Shown: positions 11,356 to 20,348 of the stretch, piece by piece | Layout of the letters: every line of letters begins with the position of its first letter | Position numbering within the stretch: the first letter of the stretch is position 1 | Source of the DNA: Dactylonectria macrodidyma | Taxonomy: Eukaryota > Ascomycota > Sordariomycetes > Hypocreales > Nectriaceae | Direction: 5' to 3' | NCBI GenBank assembly: GCA_020744425.1 | Contig: JAGMUV010000008.1 | Coordinates: forward strand, 1-64,000 | Length of the DNA: 64,000 bases | Program-made: the position numbers and the translations under genes | Notes under the pieces: model-generated | Databases searched by the model: none | Told to the model about the DNA's origin: nothing | What the model saw: the letters and a program-made list of their open reading frames with translations, nothing else

Positions 11356-13807
11356 CTAGTCACTGGAGCCACCCGTATTACTGTTCACACGACTCAACTC
11401 CTCAAGGTCTAGGCCTATGGCAAGTAGGGCATCGATATCGACGTTGAAAGGTTGCTCAAGCCCCGCAGAATGATAATCAGAAGAATCCACCATCAAAACA
11501 GAAGTCCAGTCTTGTAAATGCGTGTCTTGTGGTGGTGGCGGTGGTGCTGTCTGTGCTGTACTGCTCCTGTTCGCAGCTTGGTCTGACATCCAAGAGTAGT
11601 CGAGAAGACTGCACATCTCCTCTGCACTTGGATGAGATGTCATCTTTGCGAGGGAGGTAGGGTTGACTAAAGATGCTATCGCCTCTGGTTCTGGGTCAAA
11701 GGCTGATAACGATTCTTCCTGTATGCAGTTGAAGGTCGAAGTCAGCAGGAGTGCCTAGTGTTCATACGCTGGGGACATAAACCATTCGGCGGTAGTTCTG
11801 CTAGCAGACAGGAGCCTCGCGAAGGAATTAGAGTATTAAGTCGTACATTCAATGAGAAGTTTCTTGGATCGTAACATCGCAATCTCTTATAAACAAACGA
11901 TGAATAATACTAGCGCATATAGCGCTGTACCCCAAAAAGCTAGTAAGATAAACCCGCTTCCTTAATAAGTATTATAATAAAAGTGTTAGCTTGACAGCAT
12001 TTTCGCGGCTTGCTAGAAGTGTAGACTAAGCAAAGGAAAACGGCACGGCTTCTTTCTGCAATAAGAGGACCCGATGGGTTAGAAACGGGTAGTTAAGTAT
12101 GCATTAGCAGGTGAAGTAGAGAGCGTGAGAAAAGCACAGAATACCCATGGTCTCTGCTATCATGCCGTTTTCCGCGGCTACCAAGCTTGTTTCGTCTAAA
12201 ACAGTGTCGATCCTGGCCCAAACGAGCGACGAACGCGACTCAAATGTCATGAGGGTGGTATTAATAGATGCGAACTCACTGCAGAAGTCCCACGGAGGGT
12301 AGGCATGTTGGGATCCAGCTGACCTTAAGCTGTATTTCTGAACCCGCCCTAGGGCGGATGCTACGAGAATCAAATGTCCAGCTTGGTCAATTTCTGCAGC
12401 ACTATTGGTCATATTATGCAAAGATGCTAGCTTGACCCTTATGCAGTGCCTATCTGCGTGTTGCAATCCTGTAAGCTGCTGTGGTAGGTCTAGGGTGCAA
12501 TTAGTGTCCTGGATAGCTGGTTTGTACTAGGGGCTATAAGAAACCAGACGATCCAGTAAGTAGACGGACCAGAAAGTCCAGCGATGTTCCGCCTGTAGCC
12601 ACATTGGCAGGGCAGGATCGGGCTCGGAGGATAGATTCAGTGCTTTTACGAAGCGGACGGAAAGACCTATTTTTACCCAGCCACGCTGATTCTTCCTGGC
12701 TATCCTTATGTCAATGATTTACAATTAGCCCACAGTATATAGAATGTTAAGTATAGGGTTCGAGGAACTAGCGAGAAGGAGAAATGTTAGTTAAGGACGG
12801 ACTGCGGAGACTTACCTATGAAATCTATAATAGCTAGCATATTAACTACCTGGATTGTGTGTATATTTATAAAATCATCCTAGCTGAACATGTTTTCATG
12901 AATCTTACTCTATCCTGTATCCGCATAACTTTCGACTGCTTCTTCATGGCGTCCTTAGAAGAACGGGTCTTCAGAGAACCTGCAAGCTATCGCTATAAAT
13001 GCCAGCAGAAGCCAGCTAGGCAAGGCGTTTGCCAAGAGGCGTCGTCGGAAGCTTTCTTCTATAAAGTAGAAATACGGTTGGCTATAGTAGTACTGAAAGT
13101 AGGTATCCGTTAGGGACTTAAGTACTATTAGTGATGGTAGTGACGTGAACCTATGACGTTAAGTTGATCTGGTCAGCTGGGGCTAAGGAAGAGATATGAG
13201 CAGCCTGGATGAAATAACAGCTTATAATATTAACGCGATACAGCGGTAATCCCACTACTTCGTGACTGGAGAAGGTGTGGGGGAGGGCTATATGACTGTA
13301 ATGACGCTGAGGTAAATGGCGTTCTCTAAGTGCTCTGCTAGATTCGGGGCCCACCCATAGGAAGGAAAAGGTTTCTGTTAGTAGTAATATATCAGTAAGC
13401 CTGCTCTTATCTCATTCTGAGTCTTATGCCTGATAAATAAGACGTACCCCCTTCCGGTGTTATTCAGCAAGTTCAGTTAGGATTTGAGCATAGTAACTCT
13501 AGCGGACAAGGCTACATCTTGCTATGATCAGGCTGCTTAGTATATGTTCTTCATACGGAAAAAAGGATGATAGAGGGATCATGCTATAAACCGAACTCAT
13601 AGAGCCAGCATCTATTGATGCAGACCCTGTTGCGTTAGAGTATGTTATTTGGGGCTGATGCTGTTGATGAGATAGGCGTGGGCGCTCTCCATCAATGGAG
13701 AAGGAGAAATCATCATAGGTACACGCTTGCTTGAGTCGAGCGCAGAACGCACAGGTAGGCCGCTCGCCGGAGTAACGCGTCTTCTTTCGCCTACATGAGG
13801 TTTGCAT
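11356..13807 (-). pseudogene. decayed Zn2Cys6 transcription factor
   Basis: Three blocks on the minus strand are collinear with a fungal Zn2Cys6 regulator. Block 1 (13807-13499) carries CRRKKTRYSGERPTCAFCAR then LKQACTY, a zinc cluster in which the third cysteine is tyrosine (RC to RY, a G-to-A type change) and the first cysteine is missing. Block 2 (12466-12104) has HLILVASALGRVQKYSL and PPWDFCSEF, typical of the middle homology region. Block 3 (11643-11356) has MCSLLDYSWMSDQ and an acidic end, like a C-terminal activation region. Stops and gaps separate the blocks. The lost zinc ligands alone would stop DNA binding. It may have regulated the neighbouring oxidoreductase genes, but that is inference from position. 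Confidence 0.6.
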
Positions 13808-14868
13808 GGTTAGTCAACCTGTATCTCTGGGAGCTGGATGCGGAGGCAGGTGAGGATACCTGCAGTTTTGGCAGGCCTGGCGGATGCGCTTTGCCTCTCT
13901 TTCGCTTATGATGTATCCTTCTGGGCCAGAACAGTATGGCAGATTGTTCCGGTGCCCATCAAACAGGCATAGAATGTGGTCCAATAACCGGGGAAGATCT
14001 TGAGCTGAGAAGCGGGGTTTGACTAGGGGCCAGATAAATTACTAAGTGCTACGGAGTGCAAGCTACCCTATAGCAGGTCTGGATTACTTATTTCTGTGAC
14101 GCTGGAAAACAACGAGTGGCCCGTGCGTGAGACGCCGGACTCAGACACGTGACCGCGGCGGATCGGTCTCACGGCTTGAATTGATGATGTATGTTACGGT
14201 TACGGCACAGGGAAATCGTGATATTGAGTTTGAGTCAACTGAGGATGACAAATTTCACTACAATTGTAACCACACAGGTTTGTTTAAAGACCCTATCCGC
14301 ATGATTGGCTAGCGGAAACATGGGTAGCTAGCGTAACTATATTCGTATTTCAGAGGCAGGGGAGTTCAGCTGCTAGTCCACAGTCGGGGATAAAGTATCA
14401 TCTCTTCTGCTCAGGGATCATTCATGCGCTAGTTTTTCTCCGTGGCGGCTTGACTGGGCATTAATCAGCAACAGCCAGGCCTCCAAGAACCCTAGGGAGG
14501 CTCTTTCTGGTCTCCCCTGTCGTGCAGGGAACATGGCAATCCAGGATAACGCTCAGGCATCTAACCGTGCCCACTTCCCGGCCCCACTCCAATTTACGCT
14601 TTGGAGGTCATTGAGGCCCAAGGGCTCAACGAGTCAACCAAGGAGTCAACAAGGAGCGACCGTGCCTTCTAAAACCACACCATGGACTTAAGGCGGCGTT
14701 AGGCTTACAACCACTCGGAAAGAGGAGAGAATCAATCGTCATCACAAGATAATCGAACCTATTTAACATCTTGGGAGCACTCTCTTCGGGACATATCCTA
14801 GCAAATTCAATATATTCAACACTATCCGCTAAGCTTTCCCATCCCCCATTCAAATTGAAGCCGCAAAA
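13808..14868. other. intergenic, upstream of the split AKR gene
   Basis: No coding domain is recognised. The last 100 bp before 14869 should be the promoter and leader of the aldo/keto reductase; the leader is A/C-rich and ends gccgcaaaaATGG, a good fungal start context. Confidence 0.35.
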
Positions 14869-14984
14869 ATGGTCAAGACACTTCCCTTTGCTGACATTGA
14901 GGTTAACACCCCTGGCTTTGGTGCCATGGGCATCAGCTCTGGCATGGGGACCAACCTGAGCTTGGAGGAAGCCGAGCCTGTCCT
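14869..14984 (+). pseudogene. aldo/keto reductase, 5' part, cut by a transposon
   Basis: The reading frame starts [20 protein letters not shown] and ends ...EEAEPVL after 38 codons and two bases, where a hAT element begins. The frame resumes at 38132 with LKAIELGCTFWDTA, so the gene was [15 protein letters not shown] before insertion. The opening strand-turn and the GxGxMG-type motif are those of the AKR superfamily, in particular the fungal group near pyridoxal reductase/YakC. The join is exact once the insertion and one copy of the 8-bp target duplication (cctgtcct) are removed. This piece alone cannot make an enzyme. Confidence 0.85.
14977..14984. repeat. 8-bp target site duplication, left copy (hAT)
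   Basis: The octamer cctgtcct directly precedes the element and is repeated at 38124-38131 directly after it. Eight base pairs is the standard duplication of hAT transposases. It fixes the element borders and shows that the host site was AKR coding sequence. Confidence 0.93.
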
Positions 14985-15014
14985 CAGGGTTGAAAGCCAC
15001 TCCACTCAATCCAC
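14985..15014. repeat. hAT terminal inverted repeat, left
   Basis: The element starts cagggttgaaagccactcca and matches the reverse complement of 38094-38123 over 30 bp without mismatch. The CAGGG start is a usual hAT terminus. Internal to it the CCACT/GAGTGG motif recurs several times on both ends (subterminal repeats), possible transposase binding sites. Confidence 0.92.
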
Positions 15015-15082
15015 TGGCTGCTCGAGTGGAGTGGGTAGATTATAATCTACTGAATATCTTAGTATAGTGGATCCACTAGAGG

Positions 15083-15518
15083 TGTAACGGTCGTGTTCCC
15101 AGGCTAACCTGTACGTGGTATAGGGTAGCTCGGAAAGGGTTCCTAAGGGATAGACCAGGGTCTATGTTAGCAGAACGGTTAGGTCACACTTACTGAGCGG
15201 TAGTCGTAGTGTTACGTTAGGTAATAGTCAATGTACGATGATGCGTAGCAGTCAGAGTAGATTGAGGTAACCAAGTTGTATTGATAGCTGAGGAGCTGGT
15301 GTCCTAGTGACAGCCAGTTCCTCGGGTTTATATACTATGTAGTATGAGGTTCGATCACCTTAGTTACAGGGGTGATCGCAGTGATCACAGAAGTGATCAC
15401 GGTGATCACGGGAGTGATCGCGGTGATCGCTCCACAGTTCGCTGTGATCGCTCGTAATTGGTGAGAAATTTGTGGGGGCCACGTGACGTCAGGCGTCTAC
15501 GTTGCACGGGTCGTGACA
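15083..15518 (-). repeat. 3' LTR of gypsy element 1
   Basis: This 436-bp LTR is identical, as far as I can read, to 22760-23195. In element orientation it is the 3' LTR. It contains an array of GTGATC motifs, a TGACGTCA site and a TATA-like tatataaa. On the plus strand it lies just upstream of the antisense accessory gene and may serve as its promoter. Confidence 0.95.
15372..15451. promoter_or_regulatory. GTGATC repeat array in the LTR
   Basis: Seven copies of gtgatc followed by gc or ac occur in 80 bp, several overlapping the palindrome tgatca. The same array is in the other LTR at 23049-23128. In element orientation it lies between the CRE-like site and the TATA box, the usual place of upstream activating sites in U3. 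The bound factor is unknown. Confidence 0.5.
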
Positions 15519-15632
15519 CGATGTCTCCCCTCCGTTGGTCCTTGTCCCCAAGGCCTACAAGTCGGCCGTCCCAAGTTTCTCCCTGGTTTGTCCAACCTTC
15601 CCCTGTAATTATTTTTCCGTAATGCTGACAGC

Positions 15633-16237
15633 ATGTCGAAGGTGAAATCGCAATCCGCCGCGCGTCGTCATCGTCTCTACGAACTTATTGAAGAAATGGG
15701 CTCCGAGGTTATCGAGTGCTCAAATTGCGCTCAACGGAAGTTGAAGTGCAAAATGCTCGAGGGCATTTCCCGCTGTTCTGAGTGCGTTCGTCGCGGACGT
15801 TCTTGTGACGGCTCGGGGGAGTCGATCTCCGTATGTGAGTGTCTGTTCCTGCTTGACAAATTTTGTGTTTTTGTGTTGACCGGGCAGCTTCCCGTCTGAC
15901 GGCTGAAAAGCGCCGTTTAGAGTCCGAGGAGGAACAAGCGGAAGAGGAGTTGATAGAATTGCAACAGCAAATGAATGAGCGTTTGTCTCGTCTGATGCGG
16001 CTTCGTCGTCAACGAAAACAGCTTCAAGAGAGAGGCGTGGAGATGGTGCGTCGGGGGCTTCGTTCCCTGGACGAGTTGGATGAGGCGGAGCGCCAAGAGG
16101 CTGATGCGGTCATCGAGGTTCAGGCCCATGGTGGGGTGGATGCGATCGATTGGTCCACTATGTTTGATTTTGGTGCTGCTTCTTCATCTTCCGGCGTTGC
16201 GCATGGAACGTCTTCAGTAGACGTTGCGCGTGGATGA
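15633..16237 (+). CDS. accessory antisense ORF of gypsy element 1: Zn2Cys6 cluster plus coiled coil
   Basis: Two exons (15633-15834 and 15888-16237, 53-bp intron with donor GTGAGT and acceptor GGGCAG) encode 183 residues. The intron phases close the frame (SV-S-SRLTAEKRR). Cysteines at 29, 32, 39, 48, 51 and 58 fit the Gal4-type spacing C-x2-C-x6-C-x8-C-x2-C-x6-C. It is followed by about 65 residues rich in Glu, Arg, Gln and Leu that should form a coiled coil, and by the block MVRRGLRSLDELDEAE. The gene is on the strand opposite gag-pol, starts 115 bp from the LTR, and its last 80 bp overlap the end of pol tail to tail. From memory, similar short proteins are common in fungal genomes as hypothetical proteins. 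A DNA- or RNA-binding role for the element is inference. Confidence 0.75.
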
Positions 16238-19200
16238 GGTTTTCCGGTGGTTGCCACGATGTTTCGCTTTCAGGGTAGTCTTTCCACTTTATGAGGTACA
16301 TTGTTTTACCGTCGATTCTCTTCATGTCGCGGATTTCTTCGACGTGGTACTCTTCTGGTGATTCGACTTCCGGTTCGTGGTTGTAGCCGTTGTTGACCAT
16401 GATGGTTCCTTTCGTAGGTTCCAGTAGTGATACGTGGAAAACGGGGTGTACCTTGACCTTTGGTGGTAGGTCTAACCTGTAGTTGTTTTTTGAGATTTTC
16501 TCCAGAACCTTGTAGGGGCCGATGAATTTGTAGTCGAGTTTTTTGCTTGGTCTGTCCGTTGTGAGATTTTTTGTTGCTAACAGGACCATGTCCCCTTCCG
16601 AGAAGGATGGTCCCTCCAGCCTTTTCTGGTCGTAATATTTTTTCATTTGGTTTCGTACAAATTCGAGTTCGGTTTTCATTTCTTCGTGGAGATTCTTCAA
16701 CTTGTCTGACGTCAGGATTGCTTTCGGGTTGATGATTCCGTCGCGTGGCGTGTGGTACGCGTCAGGTGTGAATCCGAAATTGGCGTAGGATGGCGTGAGC
16801 TTGGTGCTTTCATGTACCGAAGTATTGTAACTTAGCTGTGCCGTTGGTAACTTTTCTACCCAATCGTTTTGTTCGTAGTTGATGTAGCATCGAAGATACT
16901 GCTCGAGTATCTGATTTGTGCGTTCCGTCTGTCCATCGACCTGTGGTCGGAATGCCGTTGTAAGGCGGTGATTCAATCCCATCTGGGCCATCAAGGCTTG
17001 CCAGAATTTGGATGCAAACGGGGGTCCTCTGTCGCTTAGGATCTCCGTTGGTAAGCCGTGTACGCTGACGATGTTCCGTAGGAACAGGTAGGCGAATTGT
17101 TCGGCATCCGTTGATTCGTGATAAGGTATAAAATAGGAAAATTTCGTGAGTCTGTCCACGATGACAAGAATGCTGTCATAGAAGGTACCATTCGCTGGGT
17201 CTTCTGACAGGGGTAACTTCGTAATGAAATCCATAGTGATGGAGTCCCATGGTCGCTCAGCGACTGGTAGGGGTTGTAGCTCTCCATATGGTTTGTGGCG
17301 TCGTGCCTTTGTTTTATCGCATGGTAAGCATTCCTTGATGACTTCCGTGACGATTTTCTTCATTCTAGGAAAAGTGTATGTCGTTTTGACTCGTTTAAGG
17401 GTTTTGTTGATTCCTTGGTGTCCGTGTAGGAGATGTACATGCATATCTCGTACTAGCGGTTTCTGTAATTCCGGGGGAACTCGTAGCCTCCGTGGTTCGA
17501 GTTGTGATTCGGGAATTGGGCAGGGTGCTCCTGTTACTCTGTCCATCTCGTATGTCTGATTGTATTCCCGTATTCGTTCGTGAAGTGTTTCTTGGGACAC
17601 TGTTGCTGCGACTTGGACTGTTTTGTCGAGTTCGTCGACCCATTTGAGTTTCTTTCGTACCTTGTTGGGTTCGCAGTTTCGGTGATCGCCTATCTCCCAG
17701 CACTCCTTTGCGTGTTGGTCGATGAGATCGTGGGGGCATCGATTGCATTGTCCCATGTGACTGATGCATGCTGATGTGAGGTCGCCGTGGAAATACTGGC
17801 TGAGTTTCTTGGCTAGGGTCCAAGGGTTCCCGTGGTGGTTGCCCTGATGGAAGTAAGCGATTGCTTGGGATCCTTGTGATCCTGTCAAGACTGCTTTTCC
17901 TTCCTGCCACAGTAGTTCTCTCGGGGCTGGTTGAATGTCGTGTATCCATTGTTCGAAGCTTTGTTCGGGCGTCTGTAGTCGTTCCAGCAAGTCCTCCGGT
18001 AGCCTGGACTCGCTTACTGCCGCAATGTACTTCTGCTTCAGATGTCCTTCGGGGGTGTAGGTCAATACCTGTTCGTTGACCTTGGGTATGTCTATTTCGA
18101 AGTCGGGTCGTCTACTTATCGCGTCGGCTCGTCCGTTTTCTGAGCCTTTCTTGTGGATGATGACGTAGTCAAATTCTGATAGGTACTCCGCGTAGCGAAG
18201 TTGCCTTCCACTGAGCTCTTGGGTGGTAGCGAAGTGTGAAATGTTCTTGTGGTCCGTGTACACGGTGACCTGGTGTTCGCTTCCTAAGAGGTAGTGTCGG
18301 AATTCTTTGAAAGAATTGACTATCGCCAAGAATTCCTTGTCGTAGATGGGGTAGTTGAGTTCAGCTCCCTTCAGTGTGCATGAGTAGAACGCGATCGGGT
18401 GTAGGTTTCCTTCGTCGTCCCGTTGTCCAATCTGGGCTCCCAGGGCGAAGTTGGAAGCGTCGGTTTCCAATTCGATCGGTCGTTTTGGGTCAAAGGTTGC
18501 CAAAACGGGTTCACTGAGGATGGCTTGTTTCAAGTCGTTGAAGGCTTTCTGGGCCTTTGGGTTCCATCTGAATTCTACTTCTTTCTTCGTGAGTTCTGTC
18601 AAGGGTTTCGCGATTTTGCTGAATCCGCGAATGAACCTTCGGTAGTAATTGGCGAATCCTAGGAAGCTCTGTACTTCCTTGACACTCTTGTCAGGTCTCG
18701 GCCAATCCTTGACAGCTTCGATTTTCTTTTTGTCCATTCGGATCTCGTTTGGTCGGATGGTATGTCCGAGGAAGTCCACTTCCTGTGCGTGGAACTTACT
18801 CTTCTCTGGTTCAACGAGTAGTTTTGCGTCTTGCAGCTTTTGCAACACCTTGTGGACGTGTTCCGTGTGCTCTTCTTCCGTGTCGGAGAAGATCAGGATG
18901 TCGTCTAGATAGCATACGACGAAAATGTCGAGGTGTTCTCTCAAAACGTTGGTGATCATCCGTTGGAAGGTCGCCGGTGCGTTTGTGAGTCCGAAAGGCA
19001 TTACCAGGTATTCGAACAATCCAAACTTGGTTCGAAACGCTGTCTTCCATTCGTCTCCAGGCTTGATGCGGACCAAGTTGTAAGCGCCTTTTAGGTCGAG
19101 CGCCGTAAACCACTTCTTACCGTGAAGGCGATCCCTCAGTTCGGTAATCAGGGGTAACGGTGTTCGGTCTTTGTTCGTGATGGCGTTCAACTGTCGGAAA

Positions 19201-20348
19201 TCCACAACTAGTCGGAGTTTGCCGTTCTTCTTGGGAACGAACATGACAGGGTAACCTGCGGAGGATTTTGATATCCTGATGTATCCTTTTCGTAGCATTT
19301 CTTCGAGGTATTCCTTTAGCGCTTGAAGCTGAACTTCGTTGAGGTTGTAAAGTTTGAAGAACTTGGGTGAAGTTCCGTCTTTCAACACAATGTCGTGGTC
19401 CCATTCACTGTGTTCGGGTAGACCTGTTTCCAGTTCTTCGGCAAACAGTTTCTCATAGATGCGGTAAGCAGGTGGTATGTTTTTCAGCCTGTCGTCTGCT
19501 TCCGATTGTTTCTTCATTTCTGCAAGGTCTTTGTCGAGTTTTGTCAGTTGACTTCGTACAAAGGCGATGGTGCGGCGTGTCTTGCTTCGTCGGGCTTTGC
19601 GGTGTTTGTATTTCGTGCCTCGGGGTGGGAAAGTTTCTGTCGTTTCTTTCGCCGATACTTCGCTGGTGCCGTGGTCAGTCGAAGTTTGAGATCTCGTGTC
19701 GTCGTCTGAATCTGATTCCCAAGAGGAGTGATCATCGACGTCGTCGAAGTTCACTTGGCCAGTCCTCCAGTTTATCATTGGGTTAACTCGTTTCAACCAT
19801 GGGTACCCTAGAACCAAAGCGTGGTGCGCAACAGGTATAACATCGAACGAGATTCCTTCGTTTCGTCCTTCAACGAAAACCTTGAGATGATCAAGCTCTT
19901 TGGTTATTCTTCCGCTGTCGTAAGCGAACGGGGATCCTTCGAGGTTTTGTACTCTGTACGGATTTGCTTTGTCCTTCCATGGAAGTTTCAATGTATTCAC
20001 CACTGCGGGGTGGATGTAATTGAATTCTGCGCCGCTGTCTACCAAGGCGGGCAGCCAGTTTCCCTTGATTCGTACCTGTATTTCTAGGTACCGTTTTGTC
20101 GTTTGTGCGCTTTTGGTCGCACATAGAGCTCTTGTTTCGAGGGGTTCCGCTTCCCCTAGCTCTGTGCCTATCTGTTGCTCTGTTACAGATGGCGTCGGGA
20201 GTTTTTTGTATTCTCCGTTGTTCCGTCTCGTGAGGGTCGAAATGTCGGTCTGCGATTGTGCTCGTGCCACGCATTGACCTTGTCGTATACATGTATCTGG
20301 CATTCGGGTCGTTGGCAATCGGTGAATTTGGCATCGAGGTGTTGACAC
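16158..20348 (-). CDS. pol: pol polyprotein of gypsy element 1
   Basis: The open frame has 1,396 codons; real translation should enter it by -1 slippage at 20201-20207. Domains in order: aspartic protease (ALVDSGAEFNYI near 82), reverse transcriptase (LDLKGAYNLVRI and YLDD near 476), RNase H (ETDASNFALGAQI, then YTDHKNISHF), integrase zinc part (HLLHGHQGINKTLK ... CLPCDKTKA), integrase core with Asp in TMDFITKLP near 1037, Asp in SDRGPPFASKF near 1104 and Glu in VDGQTERTNQ near 1139, then a C-terminal chromodomain from YHVEEIRDMKRID near 1334 with YLIKWKDYPESETSW. The chromodomain probably directs integration to marked chromatin, as known for chromoviruses. No stop or missing catalytic residue is seen. 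Confidence 0.95.
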   Translation of the reverse strand: MSTPRCQIHRLPTTRMPDTCIRQGQCVARAQSQTDISTLTRRNNGEYKKLPTPSVTEQQIGTELGEAEPLETRALCATKSAQTTKRYLEIQVRIKGNWLPALVDSGAEFNYIHPAVVNTLKLPWKDKANPYRVQNLEGSPFAYDSGRITKELDHLKVFVEGRNEGISFDVIPVAHHALVLGYPWLKRVNPMINWRTGQVNFDDVDDHSSWESDSDDDTRSQTSTDHGTSEVSAKETTETFPPRGTKYKHRKARRSKTRRTIAFVRSQLTKLDKDLAEMKKQSEADDRLKNIPPAYRIYEKLFAEELETGLPEHSEWDHDIVLKDGTSPKFFKLYNLNEVQLQALKEYLEEMLRKGYIRISKSSAGYPVMFVPKKNGKLRLVVDFRQLNAITNKDRTPLPLITELRDRLHGKKWFTALDLKGAYNLVRIKPGDEWKTAFRTKFGLFEYLVMPFGLTNAPATFQRMITNVLREHLDIFVVCYLDDILIFSDTEEEHTEHVHKVLQKLQDAKLLVEPEKSKFHAQEVDFLGHTIRPNEIRMDKKKIEAVKDWPRPDKSVKEVQSFLGFANYYRRFIRGFSKIAKPLTELTKKEVEFRWNPKAQKAFNDLKQAILSEPVLATFDPKRPIELETDASNFALGAQIGQRDDEGNLHPIAFYSCTLKGAELNYPIYDKEFLAIVNSFKEFRHYLLGSEHQVTVYTDHKNISHFATTQELSGRQLRYAEYLSEFDYVIIHKKGSENGRADAISRRPDFEIDIPKVNEQVLTYTPEGHLKQKYIAAVSESRLPEDLLERLQTPEQSFEQWIHDIQPAPRELLWQEGKAVLTGSQGSQAIAYFHQGNHHGNPWTLAKKLSQYFHGDLTSACISHMGQCNRCPHDLIDQHAKECWEIGDHRNCEPNKVRKKLKWVDELDKTVQVAATVSQETLHERIREYNQTYEMDRVTGAPCPIPESQLEPRRLRVPPELQKPLVRDMHVHLLHGHQGINKTLKRVKTTYTFPRMKKIVTEVIKECLPCDKTKARRHKPYGELQPLPVAERPWDSITMDFITKLPLSEDPANGTFYDSILVIVDRLTKFSYFIPYHESTDAEQFAYLFLRNIVSVHGLPTEILSDRGPPFASKFWQALMAQMGLNHRLTTAFRPQVDGQTERTNQILEQYLRCYINYEQNDWVEKLPTAQLSYNTSVHESTKLTPSYANFGFTPDAYHTPRDGIINPKAILTSDKLKNLHEEMKTELEFVRNQMKKYYDQKRLEGPSFSEGDMVLLATKNLTTDRPSKKLDYKFIGPYKVLEKISKNNYRLDLPPKVKVHPVFHVSLLEPTKGTIMVNNGYNHEPEVESPEEYHVEEIRDMKRIDGKTMYLIKWKDYPESETSWQPPENLIHAQRLLKTFHAQRRKMKKQHQNQT

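Noticed and set aside
15369..15452. CRISPR-like or satellite reading of the GTGATC array
   Set aside because: Units are 6-10 bp with irregular spacing and occur identically in both LTRs, so they are promoter-type motifs of the retroelement.
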